From Polaribacter tangerinus (GTDB lineage: Bacteria; Bacteroidota; Bacteroidia; Flavobacteriales; Flavobacteriaceae), in NCBI RefSeq assembly GCF_038024095.1, contig NZ_CP150668.1, positions 2,629,169-2,693,168 on the forward strand: 64,000 nucleotides of DNA, in the 5' to 3' direction. The notes under the pieces are model-generated. The model was not told where the DNA came from. It was given only the letters and a program-made list of their open reading frames with translations, and did no database searches. Shown here piece by piece: positions 9,011 to 18,531 of the stretch (its first letter is position 1; each line of letters opens with the position of its first letter). The position numbers were made by a program, and so were the translations under genes.

Positions 9011-9595
9011 TCATTCTGTTATTTCATTCTTATGAAGCTGCATTAAAATTTGTTTACCTCTTGCTTTACAACCTTTGCTTTCGTGTATAATTTTTGAACT
9101 AATTAAATGTTTCAATTCTGTATGAACCCATTTTTGATTTTTACCAAAATGGTAAAGACTTGTCATGGTGTAAGCTTTAACAGCAGTTTTTTGTGGTGTT
9201 ATTAACCATTCAAATCCCGCACTAATAATGTTATTTATGTGAACTTTAGTTAAAAAAGTATGTATTTCTTTCGAATCTTTTTGTTGATAGGCAATAGCTA
9301 AATGTTCGCAAATTTTTGCACATGGTCTAATAGCGCTATCAAATTGTAATGTTTTTAATTTTTGCGTAAATTCTGTTAAAAAGGGATAAATCATTAGCAA
9401 ATTATGGTGTGTACATATCCACTCTAAAATCCAGGCAGCTTTTATAGATATTTTCTCATTTACTGTAAAAGTAATATCAATAATATCTTTAAATAGTGAT
9501 GTGTCAGCCATAATTTCAATAGCAATTCTTTGCCTATTCTCTATGCTTGCATTATTCATTTTAGAGAGAAGTGATAGTACATAAGATGATTTCAT
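9011..9595 (-). CDS. Helical (HEAT-like) repeat protein of unknown function, upstream of purB
   Basis: A 194-residue, all-helical, cytoplasmic-looking protein with no signal peptide. It has repeated helix pairs with conserved hydrophobic spacing and phrases such as SIKAAWILEWICTHH and AVKAYTMTSLYHFGK that recall HEAT/ARM repeats. I recognise no catalytic motif. It lies directly upstream of purB on the same strand, and homologues in this position in related genomes may carry a purB-derived name by mis-transfer (from memory), but nothing here resembles the lyase fold. The gene reads divergently from the YwqK-like gene, with 49 bases between the two starts. Confidence 0.72.
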   Translation of the reverse strand: MKSSYVLSLLSKMNNASIENRQRIAIEIMADTSLFKDIIDITFTVNEKISIKAAWILEWICTHHNLLMIYPFLTEFTQKLKTLQFDSAIRPCAKICEHLAIAYQQKDSKEIHTFLTKVHINNIISAGFEWLITPQKTAVKAYTMTSLYHFGKNQKWVHTELKHLISSKIIHESKGCKARGKQILMQLHKNEITE

Positions 9596-9610
9596 TTTTA
9601 CTTTTTAGTG

Positions 9611-9618
9611 TATATTTG
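9611..9618 (+). promoter_or_regulatory. -7 box for the YwqK-like gene
   Basis: TATATTTG, a full TAnnTTTG match, 26 bases before the ATG at 9645 in the divergent intergenic region. Confidence 0.6.
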
Positions 9619-9644
9619 TATTTTCCCTAATTACATTATTTGAG

Positions 9645-10355
9645 ATGATAAATATAAAAAGACTCTTTATTGTTTTTACCTTTCTATCTTGTTTTTTTAC
9701 GAGTGAAATAGTACAATCGCAAAAAACGAATCAATATAATAGTAATAACGAACGAACTGGTGTTTGGAAAAAATACTATCCTAACAAGAGAATTCGTTAT
9801 ACAGGTCAGTTTAAAAACGGAAAAGAAATAGGGGTGTTTAAGTTTTATGATATTAAAAGTTCTAAACATCCTATCGCTATAAAAACTTTTTCTGAAAATT
9901 CAGATATTGTAATGGTACAATATTTTTCTACAGATGGAAATTTGAAGTCAGAGGGAACATTAAAAAATCGTTTACGTGTTGGTTCTTGGAGATATTACTA
10001 CCCGAACGGTGTTTTAATGTCTGAAGAAAGTTATAATGAAAAAGGAGCTTTACATGGGCCAAATGTTGTTTATTATCCTAATGAACAAATAACGGAATTT
10101 TCTGAGTACGATAACGGGGTTTTAAATGGAGTAGTAAGTAAATACTCAAGCAAGGGTATTTTAATAGAAGAGTTAACCTACCAAAATGGTCAGCTAAACG
10201 GTATGGCAAAGTTTTTCGAATTGAACGGAAATATCAAAGAAGCTGGTTTATATAAAGATGGTATGCGTTTAGAGGGTTGGAAATATTATATTGATGGCGA
10301 AATTACCACAAAGAAAAAGCAAAAGACTAATTATTCTACAACTAAAGATAATTAA
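9645..10355 (+). CDS. YwqK/MORN-2 repeat protein, exported
   Basis: A 236-residue protein with a signal peptide (cut near IVQSQ) and about seven MORN-2 repeats of roughly 22-24 residues built on G-x-W/F-x-x-Y-Y-x-N-G, for example NERTGVWKKYYPN, RVGSWRYYYPNG and LHGPNVVYYPNEQ. Such proteins are often annotated as YwqK-type antitoxins, but an exported single-gene form with no toxin partner beside it makes that label doubtful. A surface-recognition or envelope role is more plausible (inference). It is followed by mnmA on the same strand, which has its own -7 box. Confidence 0.85.
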   Translation: MINIKRLFIVFTFLSCFFTSEIVQSQKTNQYNSNNERTGVWKKYYPNKRIRYTGQFKNGKEIGVFKFYDIKSSKHPIAIKTFSENSDIVMVQYFSTDGNLKSEGTLKNRLRVGSWRYYYPNGVLMSEESYNEKGALHGPNVVYYPNEQITEFSEYDNGVLNGVVSKYSSKGILIEELTYQNGQLNGMAKFFELNGNIKEAGLYKDGMRLEGWKYYIDGEITTKKKQKTNYSTTKDN

Positions 10356-10431
10356 TTTTTATATCGATTACTTAACATCAAACTTCCAAAAAGTACTTAA
10401 TTCGCAGGAAGAAAAATCAGATTCTAATTCT

Positions 10432-10439
10432 TATCTTTG
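10432..10439 (+). promoter_or_regulatory. -7 box of the mnmA promoter
   Basis: TATCTTTG, a full match to TAnnTTTG, 18 bases before the mnmA ATG. Confidence 0.6.
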
Positions 10440-10457
10440 CAACCTTAAATTTAAAGC

Positions 10458-11645
10458 ATGAAAAGAGTAGTAGTTGGTCTTTCTGGTGGTGTAGATTCTA
10501 GTGTAACGGCCTATTTATTAAAAGAACAAGGTTATGAAGTTATTGGTCTTTTTATGAAAAATTGGCATGATGACTCTGTAACTATTTCCAATGAATGTCC
10601 GTGGTTAGAGGATAGTAACGATGCAATGATAGTTGCAGAAAAGTTAGAAATTCCTTTTCAAGTTGTAGATTTAAGCGAACAATATAAAGAACGTATTGTA
10701 GATTATATGTTTGCCGAATATAGCAAAGGAAGAACACCAAACCCAGATGTTTTGTGCAATAGAGAAATAAAGTTTGATGTTTTTATGGACATTGCAATTC
10801 AGCTAGGTGCAGATTATGTGGCTACTGGTCATTATTGTAGAAAAGATGAAGAAATTATCAACGGAGAAGTAACCTATAAATTATTAGCAGGAAAAGACAG
10901 CAATAAAGATCAATCTTATTTTTTATGTCAACTATCTCAAGAGCAATTATCAAAAGCACTTTTTCCTGTAGGAGAATTAACAAAGCCAGAAGTTAGAGAA
11001 ATTGCAAAAAAGGCTGACTTAATTACTGCAGAAAAGAAGGACTCTCAAGGATTGTGTTTTATAGGTAAGGTTAGGTTGCCAGAGTTTTTACAACAAAAAC
11101 TACAACCAAAAGAAGGGGTTATAATAAACATTCCCTCAACAGATTCTCAGTACTTAGAACAACAATTTAGTGTATCTTCCTCCGAAAATGAACTAGAAGC
11201 ATTGTCTCGAAAATACACTTACACCAAAGAAAGTGGTAAAATTGTAGGAAAACATAACGGAGCACATTACTATACAAAAGGACAAAGAAAAGGCTTAAAT
11301 GTTGGAGGCACAAAAGAAGCACTGTACGTTATAGATACCGATGTAGATGAAAATATCATATACACAGGAGAAGGGAAAAAACATCCTGGTTTGTACAGAA
11401 AAGGCTTGTTTGTAGCCAATCAAGAAATGCATTGGATACGTGAAGATTTAAGTCTAAATATTGGCAATTCTATGAGTGTTGAAGCGAGAATTAGATACAG
11501 ACAACCATTAGAAAAAGCCACCTTGCACAAAGTAAAATCTGGTATGTACGTAATTTTTGAAAAGGAGCAATCTGCCATACAAGAAGGACAGTTTGTTGCT
11601 TGGTATAATAATGATGAATTATTAGGTTCGGGTGTTATTTCTTAA
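10458..11645 (+). CDS. mnmA: tRNA-specific 2-thiouridylase MnmA
   Basis: A 395-residue ATP-pyrophosphatase that adds sulfur to U34 of Lys, Glu and Gln tRNAs. The N-terminal PP-loop SGGVDSS lies at 9-15. The two catalytic cysteines are visible as C100 (NPDVLCN) and C200 (SQGLCFIG). It is slightly longer than the E. coli enzyme because of extra residues at about 220-255, before the C-terminal beta domain; I believe this is usual in Bacteroidota. The sulfur donor would be a cysteine desulfurase relay encoded elsewhere. Confidence 0.97.
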   Translation: MKRVVVGLSGGVDSSVTAYLLKEQGYEVIGLFMKNWHDDSVTISNECPWLEDSNDAMIVAEKLEIPFQVVDLSEQYKERIVDYMFAEYSKGRTPNPDVLCNREIKFDVFMDIAIQLGADYVATGHYCRKDEEIINGEVTYKLLAGKDSNKDQSYFLCQLSQEQLSKALFPVGELTKPEVREIAKKADLITAEKKDSQGLCFIGKVRLPEFLQQKLQPKEGVIINIPSTDSQYLEQQFSVSSSENELEALSRKYTYTKESGKIVGKHNGAHYYTKGQRKGLNVGGTKEALYVIDTDVDENIIYTGEGKKHPGLYRKGLFVANQEMHWIREDLSLNIGNSMSVEARIRYRQPLEKATLHKVKSGMYVIFEKEQSAIQEGQFVAWYNNDELLGSGVIS

Positions 11646-11760
11646 ACTGATTATTTAATAAATAGTAGTTTCCTAAAAGCCTTCTTGGAGTAACTTAATT
11701 CTCTAAAAACTTTTTTAAAGCCGTTTTAATTGGTATTTTTAAGCATTGATATCATTTTTT

Positions 11761-13443
11761 ATGAAAAAAATATTATTTATTAGTTTTCTTACTTGTTCAA
11801 TGTCTATTTTTGGGCAACAAGAAGATGCTTGGATATTTTTAAAAGACAAGCCTAATGAGTCGTTTTTTTTAAACAATCCTCTAAAAATGCTTTCACAAAG
11901 AGCTATAGATAGGAGAATTGCTCAACAAGTAATGTTAAATAATGTAGATGTTCCAATAGATAGTTTGTATTTTGCGACTCTTAAAAGTATAAAAAACGTA
12001 TCTATTCTAGGGAAGTCTAAATGGTTAAATGCAGTTCATGTAAAGGCTCCAAAAAAAACAATAGACAGTATATTTACATCACTTTCATTTACTCATAAAA
12101 TTGAGTTTGCAGATAAATCTTTAAACAATTTGTCTAATAAATCTACAAGAACTGGCTATCACAAAAAGCATAATAATCATAAAAATAAATTAAATTCTTT
12201 AACAGCAGTATTTAATTATGGTGCTGCTAATACCCAAATTAAAATGTTAAACGGACATTTTTTACATAATAAAGGGTATACAGGAAAAGGACAAATAATT
12301 GCAATTTTAGATGCCGGTTTTCCAGAGGTAAATACTTTACCAGCATTTCAAAGAATTAGAGCAAATAATCAAATTTTAGGAGGCTATAATTTTGCGGATA
12401 GAAACACTAATATTTATTCGAGAAACAATCATGGAACCCATGTATTATCTACCATAGCAGGGTATTTAAAAGATCGTTTTTTAGGCACTGCACCCGATGC
12501 AGAATTTTATCTTTTTATTACAGAAATAGAAGAGTCGGAAACTGTTTTAGAAGAAACTTTATGGGTAGAGGCAGCAGAAAAAGCAGACAGTCTTGGTGTA
12601 GATGTTATAAACACCTCTTTGGGATATAGTACTTTCGATAATTTTAAGCATAACTATTCATATGCCGATATGGATGGTAAAACTACTTTTATCTCTAGAG
12701 GCGCCAATATAGCGGCTAGTAGAGGTATTTTAGTTGTAAATTCTGCTGGAAATTCTGGTAATGATAGTTGGAAGTATATTACGGCACCTGCAGATGCAGA
12801 GAATGTAATTTCAGTTGGTGCTATTAATAAAGATAGTATTATTGCCTCTTTCAGTTCTTTTGGTCCAACTATTGATGGTCGTATCAAACCAGAAATTTTA
12901 GCATTGGGAGTTAATTCGGCAGTTGTAAACGCAACGAACGGCAATATTTCTTTAGCAAACGGTACATCGTTTTCATCTCCTATAATGGCAGGTTTAATAG
13001 CTTGTTTAAATGGTAAAGAAGTGGTTTATACTAAAACATCCAACGCTATAAATGCACCTATAAAAAATTACTTTTTAAAAAAATCTTTAATTGAATCTGC
13101 AGACAAGTTTTTAAATCCAACAGCACAATATGGATTCGGAATTCCAAATTTTGAAACTGCATATTTAAACTATACCGACAGTACAAGTAGTATAAACGAA
13201 TCTACCTTTGCCTCGATTAAGGTAGTTCCAAATCCTATAGAAAAAGAGTTTTCTATAGTGGGTTTTACCAATACAAATAGCACTTTTGATATAAAAGTAT
13301 ATACAATTTTAGGAGAAGTAGTGTACCAAAAGAGTGCCTCATCAACTAGTGAAATTCACAAATTAAATGTAAGTAGAGGTTTTTATTTTCTGAGTATTAA
13401 ACAAGGAAAATTAGAAAAAATATTAAAAATTATAGTAAAATAA
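11761..13443 (+). CDS. Secreted S8 (subtilisin-like) serine protease with T9SS type A sorting domain
   Basis: A 560-residue secreted protease. It has a signal peptide (1 to about 18), a propeptide-like stretch to about 150, then the subtilase domain with catalytic Asp184 (AILDAGFP), His224 (NHGTHVL) and Ser403 (GTSFSSPIMAG). The last 80 or so residues start at VVPNPIEKEF and form a Por secretion system type A C-terminal domain, so export through the type IX system is expected. The ATG at 11761 is chosen over the in-frame TTG at 11746 because it begins a normal signal peptide. The stop overlaps the next start by one base, implying coupling to the flavin oxidoreductase gene. The substrate is unknown. 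Confidence 0.93.
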   Translation: MKKILFISFLTCSMSIFGQQEDAWIFLKDKPNESFFLNNPLKMLSQRAIDRRIAQQVMLNNVDVPIDSLYFATLKSIKNVSILGKSKWLNAVHVKAPKKTIDSIFTSLSFTHKIEFADKSLNNLSNKSTRTGYHKKHNNHKNKLNSLTAVFNYGAANTQIKMLNGHFLHNKGYTGKGQIIAILDAGFPEVNTLPAFQRIRANNQILGGYNFADRNTNIYSRNNHGTHVLSTIAGYLKDRFLGTAPDAEFYLFITEIEESETVLEETLWVEAAEKADSLGVDVINTSLGYSTFDNFKHNYSYADMDGKTTFISRGANIAASRGILVVNSAGNSGNDSWKYITAPADAENVISVGAINKDSIIASFSSFGPTIDGRIKPEILALGVNSAVVNATNGNISLANGTSFSSPIMAGLIACLNGKEVVYTKTSNAINAPIKNYFLKKSLIESADKFLNPTAQYGFGIPNFETAYLNYTDSTSSINESTFASIKVVPNPIEKEFSIVGFTNTNSTFDIKVYTILGEVVYQKSASSTSEIHKLNVSRGFYFLSIKQGKLEKILKIIVK

Positions 13444-14384
13444 TGAAAAATAGAATCACCAATTTATTTCAAATTAAATATCCTATTATTCAAGGAGGCA
13501 TGATTTGGGTTTCTGGTTATAAATTAGCAGCTGCTGTTTCTAACGCAGGTGGTTTAGGGTTAATTGGTGCTGGCTCAATGTATCCAGATGTTTTAAGAAG
13601 GCACATTCAAAAGTGTAAGAAAGCAACAACAAAACCTTTTGGTGTAAACATTCCTATGCTGTATCCAGAAATAGATAAAATAATAGATATCGTTATAGAT
13701 GAAGGCGTTAAAATTGTATTTACTTCTGCTGGCAATCCCAAAACATATACCTCTTTTTTAAAAGAAAAAGGAATTACCGTTGTACATGTTGTAAGTTCTG
13801 TAAAGTTTGCAAAAAAAGCAGCAGCAGCTGGAGTAGATGCGGTTGTTTGTGAAGGTTTTGAGGCTGGCGGACATAATGGGAGGGAGGAAACAACCACTTT
13901 TACACTTATTCCGATGGTGAAACAAGAGTTAGAAATACCTCTTATAGCAGCCGGAGGTATTGCAACAGGAAAAGGAATGTTAGCGGCAATGGTTTTAGGA
14001 GCAGACGCCGTTCAAATAGGAAGCAGGTTTGCGGCAACCTTAGAATCATCCGCGCATAAAAGTTTTAAAGAAACAATTATAAATGTAAAAGATGGAGATA
14101 CAGCGCTTACTTTAAAAGAGTTAGCTCCTGTTAGATTGATTAAAAATAGTTTTTACGATAAAATTCAAACGCTTTATAAAAGTAATCCTTCATTAGAAGA
14201 GCTACAAGATTTATTAGGAAGAGCAAGAGCTAAAAAAGGAATGTTTGAAGGAGATTTAGACAACGGAGAGTTAGAAATAGGTCAAGTGGCGGGTTTAATT
14301 CACAATATTATATCTGCAGAAGAGGTTATAAAGGAACTAGTAACCGATTATAATATTGCTAAATCTCTGGTTGCTAGTATTTAA
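13443..14384 (+). CDS. Nitronate monooxygenase-like flavin oxidoreductase (2-nitropropane dioxygenase/FabK fold)
   Basis: A 313-residue FMN-dependent TIM-barrel protein. The N-terminal YPIIQGGMIWVSG, the central EGFEAGGHNG segment holding the catalytic His, and the phosphate-binding AAGGIATG and GADAVQIGSRF loops define the NMO/FabK superfamily. It may oxidise toxic nitronates or act as an enoyl-ACP reductase; the His-containing loop is typical of the NMO side but sequence alone cannot settle it. The start codon shares one base with the stop of the secreted protease gene, so the two are translated from one message although their functions appear unrelated. Confidence 0.88.
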   Translation: MKNRITNLFQIKYPIIQGGMIWVSGYKLAAAVSNAGGLGLIGAGSMYPDVLRRHIQKCKKATTKPFGVNIPMLYPEIDKIIDIVIDEGVKIVFTSAGNPKTYTSFLKEKGITVVHVVSSVKFAKKAAAAGVDAVVCEGFEAGGHNGREETTTFTLIPMVKQELEIPLIAAGGIATGKGMLAAMVLGADAVQIGSRFAATLESSAHKSFKETIINVKDGDTALTLKELAPVRLIKNSFYDKIQTLYKSNPSLEELQDLLGRARAKKGMFEGDLDNGELEIGQVAGLIHNIISAEEVIKELVTDYNIAKSLVASI

Positions 14385-14435
14385 TATTTTTTATAAATAT
14401 TTATATTTATTAACATTTATTAATTTATTTGGCAC

Positions 14436-14443
14436 TATATTTG
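14436..14443 (+). promoter_or_regulatory. -7 box of the cold-shock gene promoter
   Basis: TATATTTG, a full TAnnTTTG match, 55 bases before the cold-shock ATG. This leaves a 5' leader of about 50 bases, a common place for cold-responsive RNA structure, though I see no strong hairpin in it. Confidence 0.6.
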
Positions 14444-14498
14444 CAAAACAATAAGTGTTGTTCGTAATTAAACAAACAGCATATTTAATATTATCATT

Positions 14499-14690
14499 AT
14501 GAATAAAGGTACCGTAAAATTTTTCAATGAATCTAAAGGATTCGGATTCATCACTGAAGAAGGAAACAACAAAGAGCATTTTGTACATGTGTCAGGTTTA
14601 GTAGACGAAATTCGTGAGAACGATGAAGTTGAATTTGACTTACAAGATGGAAGAAAAGGATTGAACGCAGTAAACGTAAGAGTTATATAA
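14499..14690 (+). CDS. Cold-shock domain protein (CspA family)
   Basis: A 63-residue single cold-shock domain with both RNA-binding signatures: RNP1 as KGFGFI and RNP2 as HFVHVS. It binds single-stranded RNA or DNA and acts as an RNA chaperone. The length is typical for compact Bacteroidota members. It is monocistronic, with its own -7 box and a strong terminator. Confidence 0.95.
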   Translation: MNKGTVKFFNESKGFGFITEEGNNKEHFVHVSGLVDEIRENDEVEFDLQDGRKGLNAVNVRVI

Positions 14691-14721
14691 TTATATATTA
14701 TTACTAGTTAAATTTTTATCT

Positions 14722-14752
14722 AAAAGCCTATCAAGTTGATAGGCTTTTTTTT
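14722..14752 (+). terminator. Intrinsic terminator of the cold-shock gene
   Basis: An inverted repeat (AGCCTATCAA at 14725-14734 and its complement at 14736-14745, about 8 bp of usable stem) is followed by a run of T residues. Confidence 0.88.
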
Positions 14753-14768
14753 ATGCAATAATTTTAAA

Positions 14769-14807
14769 GTAAAAAAAAAACTCAAAATTAAAGAACTTTG
14801 AGTTTTT
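14769..14807 (-). terminator. Probable terminator after fahA
   Basis: A 9-bp stem (14778-14786 with 14797-14805) is followed on the minus strand by about ten T residues, 23 bases after the fahA stop. Confidence 0.7.
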
Positions 14808-14830
14808 ATATGGTATGTGGTTATAATTTT

Positions 14831-16108
14831 CTATTTTGCAGGAAGTACCTTTCCGATACATTCTCCAAAACCTATTCTAACCTTATCGTTTTTACAGTGT
14901 GCTCGCATAATAACTGTATCGTTATCATTTATAAACTTACGAGTTGTACCATCTTTTAAGGTAATTGGGTGTTTCCCTTTCCAAGTAAGTTCTAGCATAG
15001 AACCAAAACTGTCTTTTGTAGGTCCAGAAATTGTGCCAGATCCCATCATATCACCAGATTCTACTGGGCAACCATTTACAGTATGGTGGGCCAGCTGTTG
15101 AGCCATTGTCCAATACATATATTTAAAATTAGAATTGGCAACAATGGTTTCTTCACCATTTTCTGGCTGAATACCAACTTGTAAATGAATATCGTAACTT
15201 CCTTTCCCTTTTTGTTTTAAGTATGGCAATGGCTCGTGAACTTGTTTAGGGTTTTCTGTTCTAAAAGGTTCAAGAGCATCTAAAGTAACAATCCAAGGTG
15301 AAATAGTGGAAGCAAAACTTTTTCCTAAAAATGGTCCTAGAGGTACATATTCCCAAGCTTGAATATCTCTTGCAGACCAATCATTAAATTGTACCAATCC
15401 AAAAATATACTCTTCTGCTTCTTCTATAGGTATTCTTTCTCCAAGTACATTAGCATCGGTGGTAATAAAAGCCATTTCCAATTCAAAATCTAATAATTTT
15501 GAAGGTCCGAAATTAGGAACATTACTTCCATCTGAAGGTTTTGTTTGTCCGTATGGTCTTCTAACAGGAACACCAGAAGGAATAATAGAAGAGCTTCTAC
15601 CATGATAACCAATAGGAATGTGAAGCCAATTTGGGAGCAATGCATTTTCTGGATCTCTAAATAAAGAACCTACATTTGTGGCGTGTTCTTTACTAGCATA
15701 AAAGTCTGTGTAGTCTCCAACAGCAACAGGCAAGAGCATTTCAACCTCATCCATTCTAAATATAATTTTGTCTTTGTGTGCTGCGTTATCTCTTAAAATT
15801 CCGTTGGTAACATCAAAAACTTCTGCAATTCTATTTCTTACTAATCGCCATGTTTTACGACCATCAGCAATAAAATCATTTAAATTATCTTGTAAAAATA
15901 TGTCATCTGTTAGGGGAATTCCATCAAAATAACCTAATTGATGAAAAGCACCTAAATCGATAGCGAAATCTCCAATTCTACTTCCAATGGTAATAATATC
16001 ATCTCTAGTAATAAAAACTCCGAATGGAATATTTTGAATGGGAAAGTCTGAATTTTTAGGAACTTTTAACCACGATTTTCTATTAGGATTGTTGGCTGTT
16101 ATAATCAT
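14831..16108 (-). CDS. fahA: Fumarylacetoacetase
   Basis: A 425-residue hydrolase that splits fumarylacetoacetate into fumarate and acetoacetate, the last step of tyrosine degradation. All key residues align with the mammalian enzyme: metal ligands Asp135, Glu209, Glu211 and Asp243, and the catalytic His142 in SKEHATNVG; the spacings match as well. An N-terminal SH3-like domain precedes the catalytic domain at about residue 125. The gene stands alone, between its own -7 box and a terminator. Other tyrosine-catabolic genes (hppD, hmgA) are not in this window. Confidence 0.97.
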   Translation of the reverse strand: MIITANNPNRKSWLKVPKNSDFPIQNIPFGVFITRDDIITIGSRIGDFAIDLGAFHQLGYFDGIPLTDDIFLQDNLNDFIADGRKTWRLVRNRIAEVFDVTNGILRDNAAHKDKIIFRMDEVEMLLPVAVGDYTDFYASKEHATNVGSLFRDPENALLPNWLHIPIGYHGRSSSIIPSGVPVRRPYGQTKPSDGSNVPNFGPSKLLDFELEMAFITTDANVLGERIPIEEAEEYIFGLVQFNDWSARDIQAWEYVPLGPFLGKSFASTISPWIVTLDALEPFRTENPKQVHEPLPYLKQKGKGSYDIHLQVGIQPENGEETIVANSNFKYMYWTMAQQLAHHTVNGCPVESGDMMGSGTISGPTKDSFGSMLELTWKGKHPITLKDGTTRKFINDNDTVIMRAHCKNDKVRIGFGECIGKVLPAK

Positions 16109-16130
16109 GTTTTATTTTCTTAAATTTTAT

Positions 16131-16138
16131 CAAATCTA
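16131..16138 (-). promoter_or_regulatory. -7 box of the fahA promoter
   Basis: On the minus strand this reads TAGATTTG, a full TAnnTTTG match, 22 bases before the fahA ATG. Confidence 0.55.
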
Positions 16139-16274
16139 TGCAATTTTTTCTCATTTTTAAAATGAAAAATCATGAATAACTTATTTTTAACATACCTTTT
16201 TTTACAAATAAATAATTTTTAATAACTTTCTAAAAATAAGTAAGAAACTTAATTTTTACCTATTCGTTTTTTAT

Positions 16275-16282
16275 TATTTTTG
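16275..16282 (+). promoter_or_regulatory. -7 box of the glyA promoter
   Basis: TATTTTTG, a full TAnnTTTG match, 22 bases before the glyA ATG. The 196-base region between fahA and glyA is a divergent promoter region, and I see nothing else in it. Confidence 0.55.
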
Positions 16283-16304
16283 ATGCTCATTAAAAACAAC
16301 TATA

Positions 16305-17579
16305 ATGCAACTAGATAACCAAATTTTTGATCTTATTCAGGAAGAAAAAGAAAGACAGTTAAACGGCTTAGAATTAATAGCTTCGGAAAACTTTGTTAGC
16401 GATCAGGTAATGCAAGCTCAGGGTTCTATTTTAACCAACAAATATGCAGAAGGATATCCTGGAAAAAGATATTATGGTGGATGTGAAATTGTTGATATTG
16501 TTGAGCAAATAGCTATAGATAGAGCGAAAGAATTATTTGGTGCCGAATATGTAAATGTTCAGCCTCATTCTGGTTCTCAGGCAAATACAGCAGTATTTTT
16601 TGCTTGTTTACAGCCAGGCGATAAAATTTTAGGATTTGATCTTTCACATGGAGGACATTTAACTCATGGATCTCCCGTAAATTTTTCAGGAAAATTATAT
16701 GAGCCAGTTTTTTATGGTGTAGAGGAGGAAACAGGAGTTTTAAACTATGATAAGATTCAAGAAATTGCAGAAAAGGAAAAACCAAAATTAATAATTGCAG
16801 GAGCCTCTGCTTACTCTAGAGATGTTGATTTTAAGCGTTTTAGGATTATAGCAGATAGTGTAGGAGCTATTTTAATGGCAGATATTTCTCATCCTGCAGG
16901 TTTAATAGCCAAAGGAATTTTAAACGATCCGCTACCACATTGTCATATTGTTACCTCTACTACGCATAAAACATTACGTGGGCCAAGAGGAGGAATTATA
17001 ATGATGGGAAAAGACTTTGATAATCCTTTTGGACAAAAGTTAAAAAATGGTAACCTAAAAAAAATGTCAACCTTGTTAAATTCTGCTGTATTTCCAGGAA
17101 ACCAAGGTGGTCCGTTAGAGCATGTTATTGCAGCAAAAGCTATTGCTTTTGGAGAGGCTCTTACAGATGAGTTTTTAGAATATCAAATTCAAGTAAAAGA
17201 AAATGCGGCAGCTATGGCAAGAGAGTTTGTAGCTAAAGGATATAATATTATTTCTGGTGGTACCGATAATCATTGTATGCTTATCGATTTAAGAAATAAA
17301 AACATTTCGGGTAAAGATGCTGAAATAGCATTGGGTAAAGCAGATATTACCGTGAATAAGAACATGGTTCCGTTTGATGATAAATCGCCTTTTGTAACCT
17401 CAGGAATACGTGTTGGAACTCCTGCAATAACAACAAGAGGTTTAAAAGTTGCAGACATGAAAACTGTAGTTAATTTTATCGACGAGGCTATAACCAATGC
17501 AAATAATGATGAAGCTTTACACGAAATTGGAGATAGAGTTGCAGAGATGATGAGTGCAAGAAGACTTTTTGTAATGTAA
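16305..17579 (+). CDS. glyA: Serine hydroxymethyltransferase
   Basis: A 424-residue PLP enzyme (fold type I) that interconverts serine and glycine and charges tetrahydrofolate with a one-carbon unit. The PLP lysine is K222 in [14 protein letters not shown]; the N-terminal [12 protein letters not shown] and [16 protein letters not shown] blocks form the substrate and cofactor site. The length is normal for bacterial GlyA. It is monocistronic, with a bidirectional terminator shared with the convergent YebC gene. Confidence 0.98.
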   Translation: MQLDNQIFDLIQEEKERQLNGLELIASENFVSDQVMQAQGSILTNKYAEGYPGKRYYGGCEIVDIVEQIAIDRAKELFGAEYVNVQPHSGSQANTAVFFACLQPGDKILGFDLSHGGHLTHGSPVNFSGKLYEPVFYGVEEETGVLNYDKIQEIAEKEKPKLIIAGASAYSRDVDFKRFRIIADSVGAILMADISHPAGLIAKGILNDPLPHCHIVTSTTHKTLRGPRGGIIMMGKDFDNPFGQKLKNGNLKKMSTLLNSAVFPGNQGGPLEHVIAAKAIAFGEALTDEFLEYQIQVKENAAAMAREFVAKGYNIISGGTDNHCMLIDLRNKNISGKDAEIALGKADITVNKNMVPFDDKSPFVTSGIRVGTPAITTRGLKVADMKTVVNFIDEAITNANNDEALHEIGDRVAEMMSARRLFVM

Positions 17580-17604
17580 AAAAGTACTAAAACATTTAAA
17601 AACA

Positions 17605-17640
17605 AAAAAAGCATTAGGTAATTTTACTTAATGCTTTTTT
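17605..17640. terminator. Bidirectional terminator between glyA and the YebC gene
   Basis: A 17-bp stem with one imperfect pair (17605-17621 with 17624-17640) is flanked by A-runs on the left and T-runs on the right, so it can end both convergent transcripts. Confidence 0.88.
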
Positions 17641-17662
17641 GTTTTTGTAAAACTTTTTTAAT

Positions 17663-18379
17663 TTACATCTCCATAGAATGATACACATTTTGAACATCGT
17701 CATCTTCTTCTAATTTCTCCAAAAGTTTTTCTACATCAGCTTGTTGCTCTGCAGTTAATTTTGTGGTGGTTGTTGGTATTCTTTCGAAGCCAGAAGATAA
17801 AATTTCTACATTTTTTTCCTCAAAATAAGATTGAATAGCACCAAATTGCTCAAAAGGTGCGTAAATAATAATTCCTTCTTCGTCATCAAAAACTTCTTCA
17901 ACTTCAAAATCTATTAATTCGAGCTCTAGCTCTTCCATATCAATTGTAATGTCTTCTTTTTTAACAGTAAAATTACATGTATGGTCAAACATAAAAACTA
18001 CAGAACCAGAAGTACCTAAACTGCCATCACATTTATTAAATGCTGCTCTAACATTAGCTACTGTTCTATTATTGTTATCAGTTGCTGTTTCTAATAATAT
18101 TGCTATTCCATGTGGTGCATACCCTTCAAATAAAACTTCTTTATAGTTAGCCGTATCTTTATCAGTAGCTTTTTTTATGGCTCTCTCTACATTGTCTTTA
18201 GGCATGTTGGCGGCTTTTGCATTTTGTATAACCGCTCTTAATCGAGAGTTTGTTTCTGCATTTGGCCCACCTTCTTTAACAGCCATTACTATATCTTTAC
18301 CAATTCTAGTAAAGGTTTTAGCCATAGCAGACCAACGTTTCATTTTTCTTGCCTTTCTAAACTCGAATGCTCTTCCCAT
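17663..18379 (-). CDS. YebC/PmpR family regulatory protein
   Basis: A 238-residue cytoplasmic protein of the YebC/TACO1 family. The N-terminal MGRAFEFRKARKMKRWSAMAK and FTRIGKDI blocks and the KANMPKDNVERAIKKA helix are diagnostic. Family members have been described as transcription regulators and, more recently, as factors helping ribosomes through proline stretches; which applies here is not visible. The acidic C-terminus (KLEEDDDVQNVYHSMEM) is normal. It is monocistronic with a -7 box upstream. Confidence 0.95.
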   Translation of the reverse strand: MGRAFEFRKARKMKRWSAMAKTFTRIGKDIVMAVKEGGPNAETNSRLRAVIQNAKAANMPKDNVERAIKKATDKDTANYKEVLFEGYAPHGIAILLETATDNNNRTVANVRAAFNKCDGSLGTSGSVVFMFDHTCNFTVKKEDITIDMEELELELIDFEVEEVFDDEEGIIIYAPFEQFGAIQSYFEEKNVEILSSGFERIPTTTTKLTAEQQADVEKLLEKLEEDDDVQNVYHSMEM

Positions 18380-18402
18380 TTCTAATTTCGTTTTAAGTTT
18401 TA

Positions 18403-18410
18403 CAAATGTA
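18403..18410 (-). promoter_or_regulatory. -7 box of the YebC gene promoter
   Basis: On the minus strand this reads TACATTTG, a full TAnnTTTG match, 23 bases before the ATG. Confidence 0.55.
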
Positions 18411-18502
18411 AAACTTAGAATGTGGTTTTACAATATTTTTGAAAATAGATTTATAACAAATTATACCTATTAATAGGTATTGATTTCAGCTAAATAAACA
18501 AC

Positions 18503-18510
18503 TATTTTTG
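18503..18510 (+). promoter_or_regulatory. -7 box that decides the start of the T9SS repeat protein
   Basis: TATTTTTG, a full TAnnTTTG match. It covers the in-frame TTG at 18508, so that codon cannot be the translation start, and the ATG at 18532 is used. Confidence 0.65.
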
Positions 18511-18531
18511 AATAACCTTAATATATCTCTA

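Noticed and set aside
9645-10355. YwqK protein as an antitoxin of a toxin-antitoxin pair
   Set aside because: It has a signal peptide, no small toxin gene beside it and its neighbour is mnmA. The repeat family is the safer call.
11746-11760. In-frame TTG start for the secreted protease
   Set aside because: It adds five residues before a good signal peptide. The same reasoning removes GTG 8945 (purB), TTG 18508, TTG 33234, GTG 47712 and TTG 46417.
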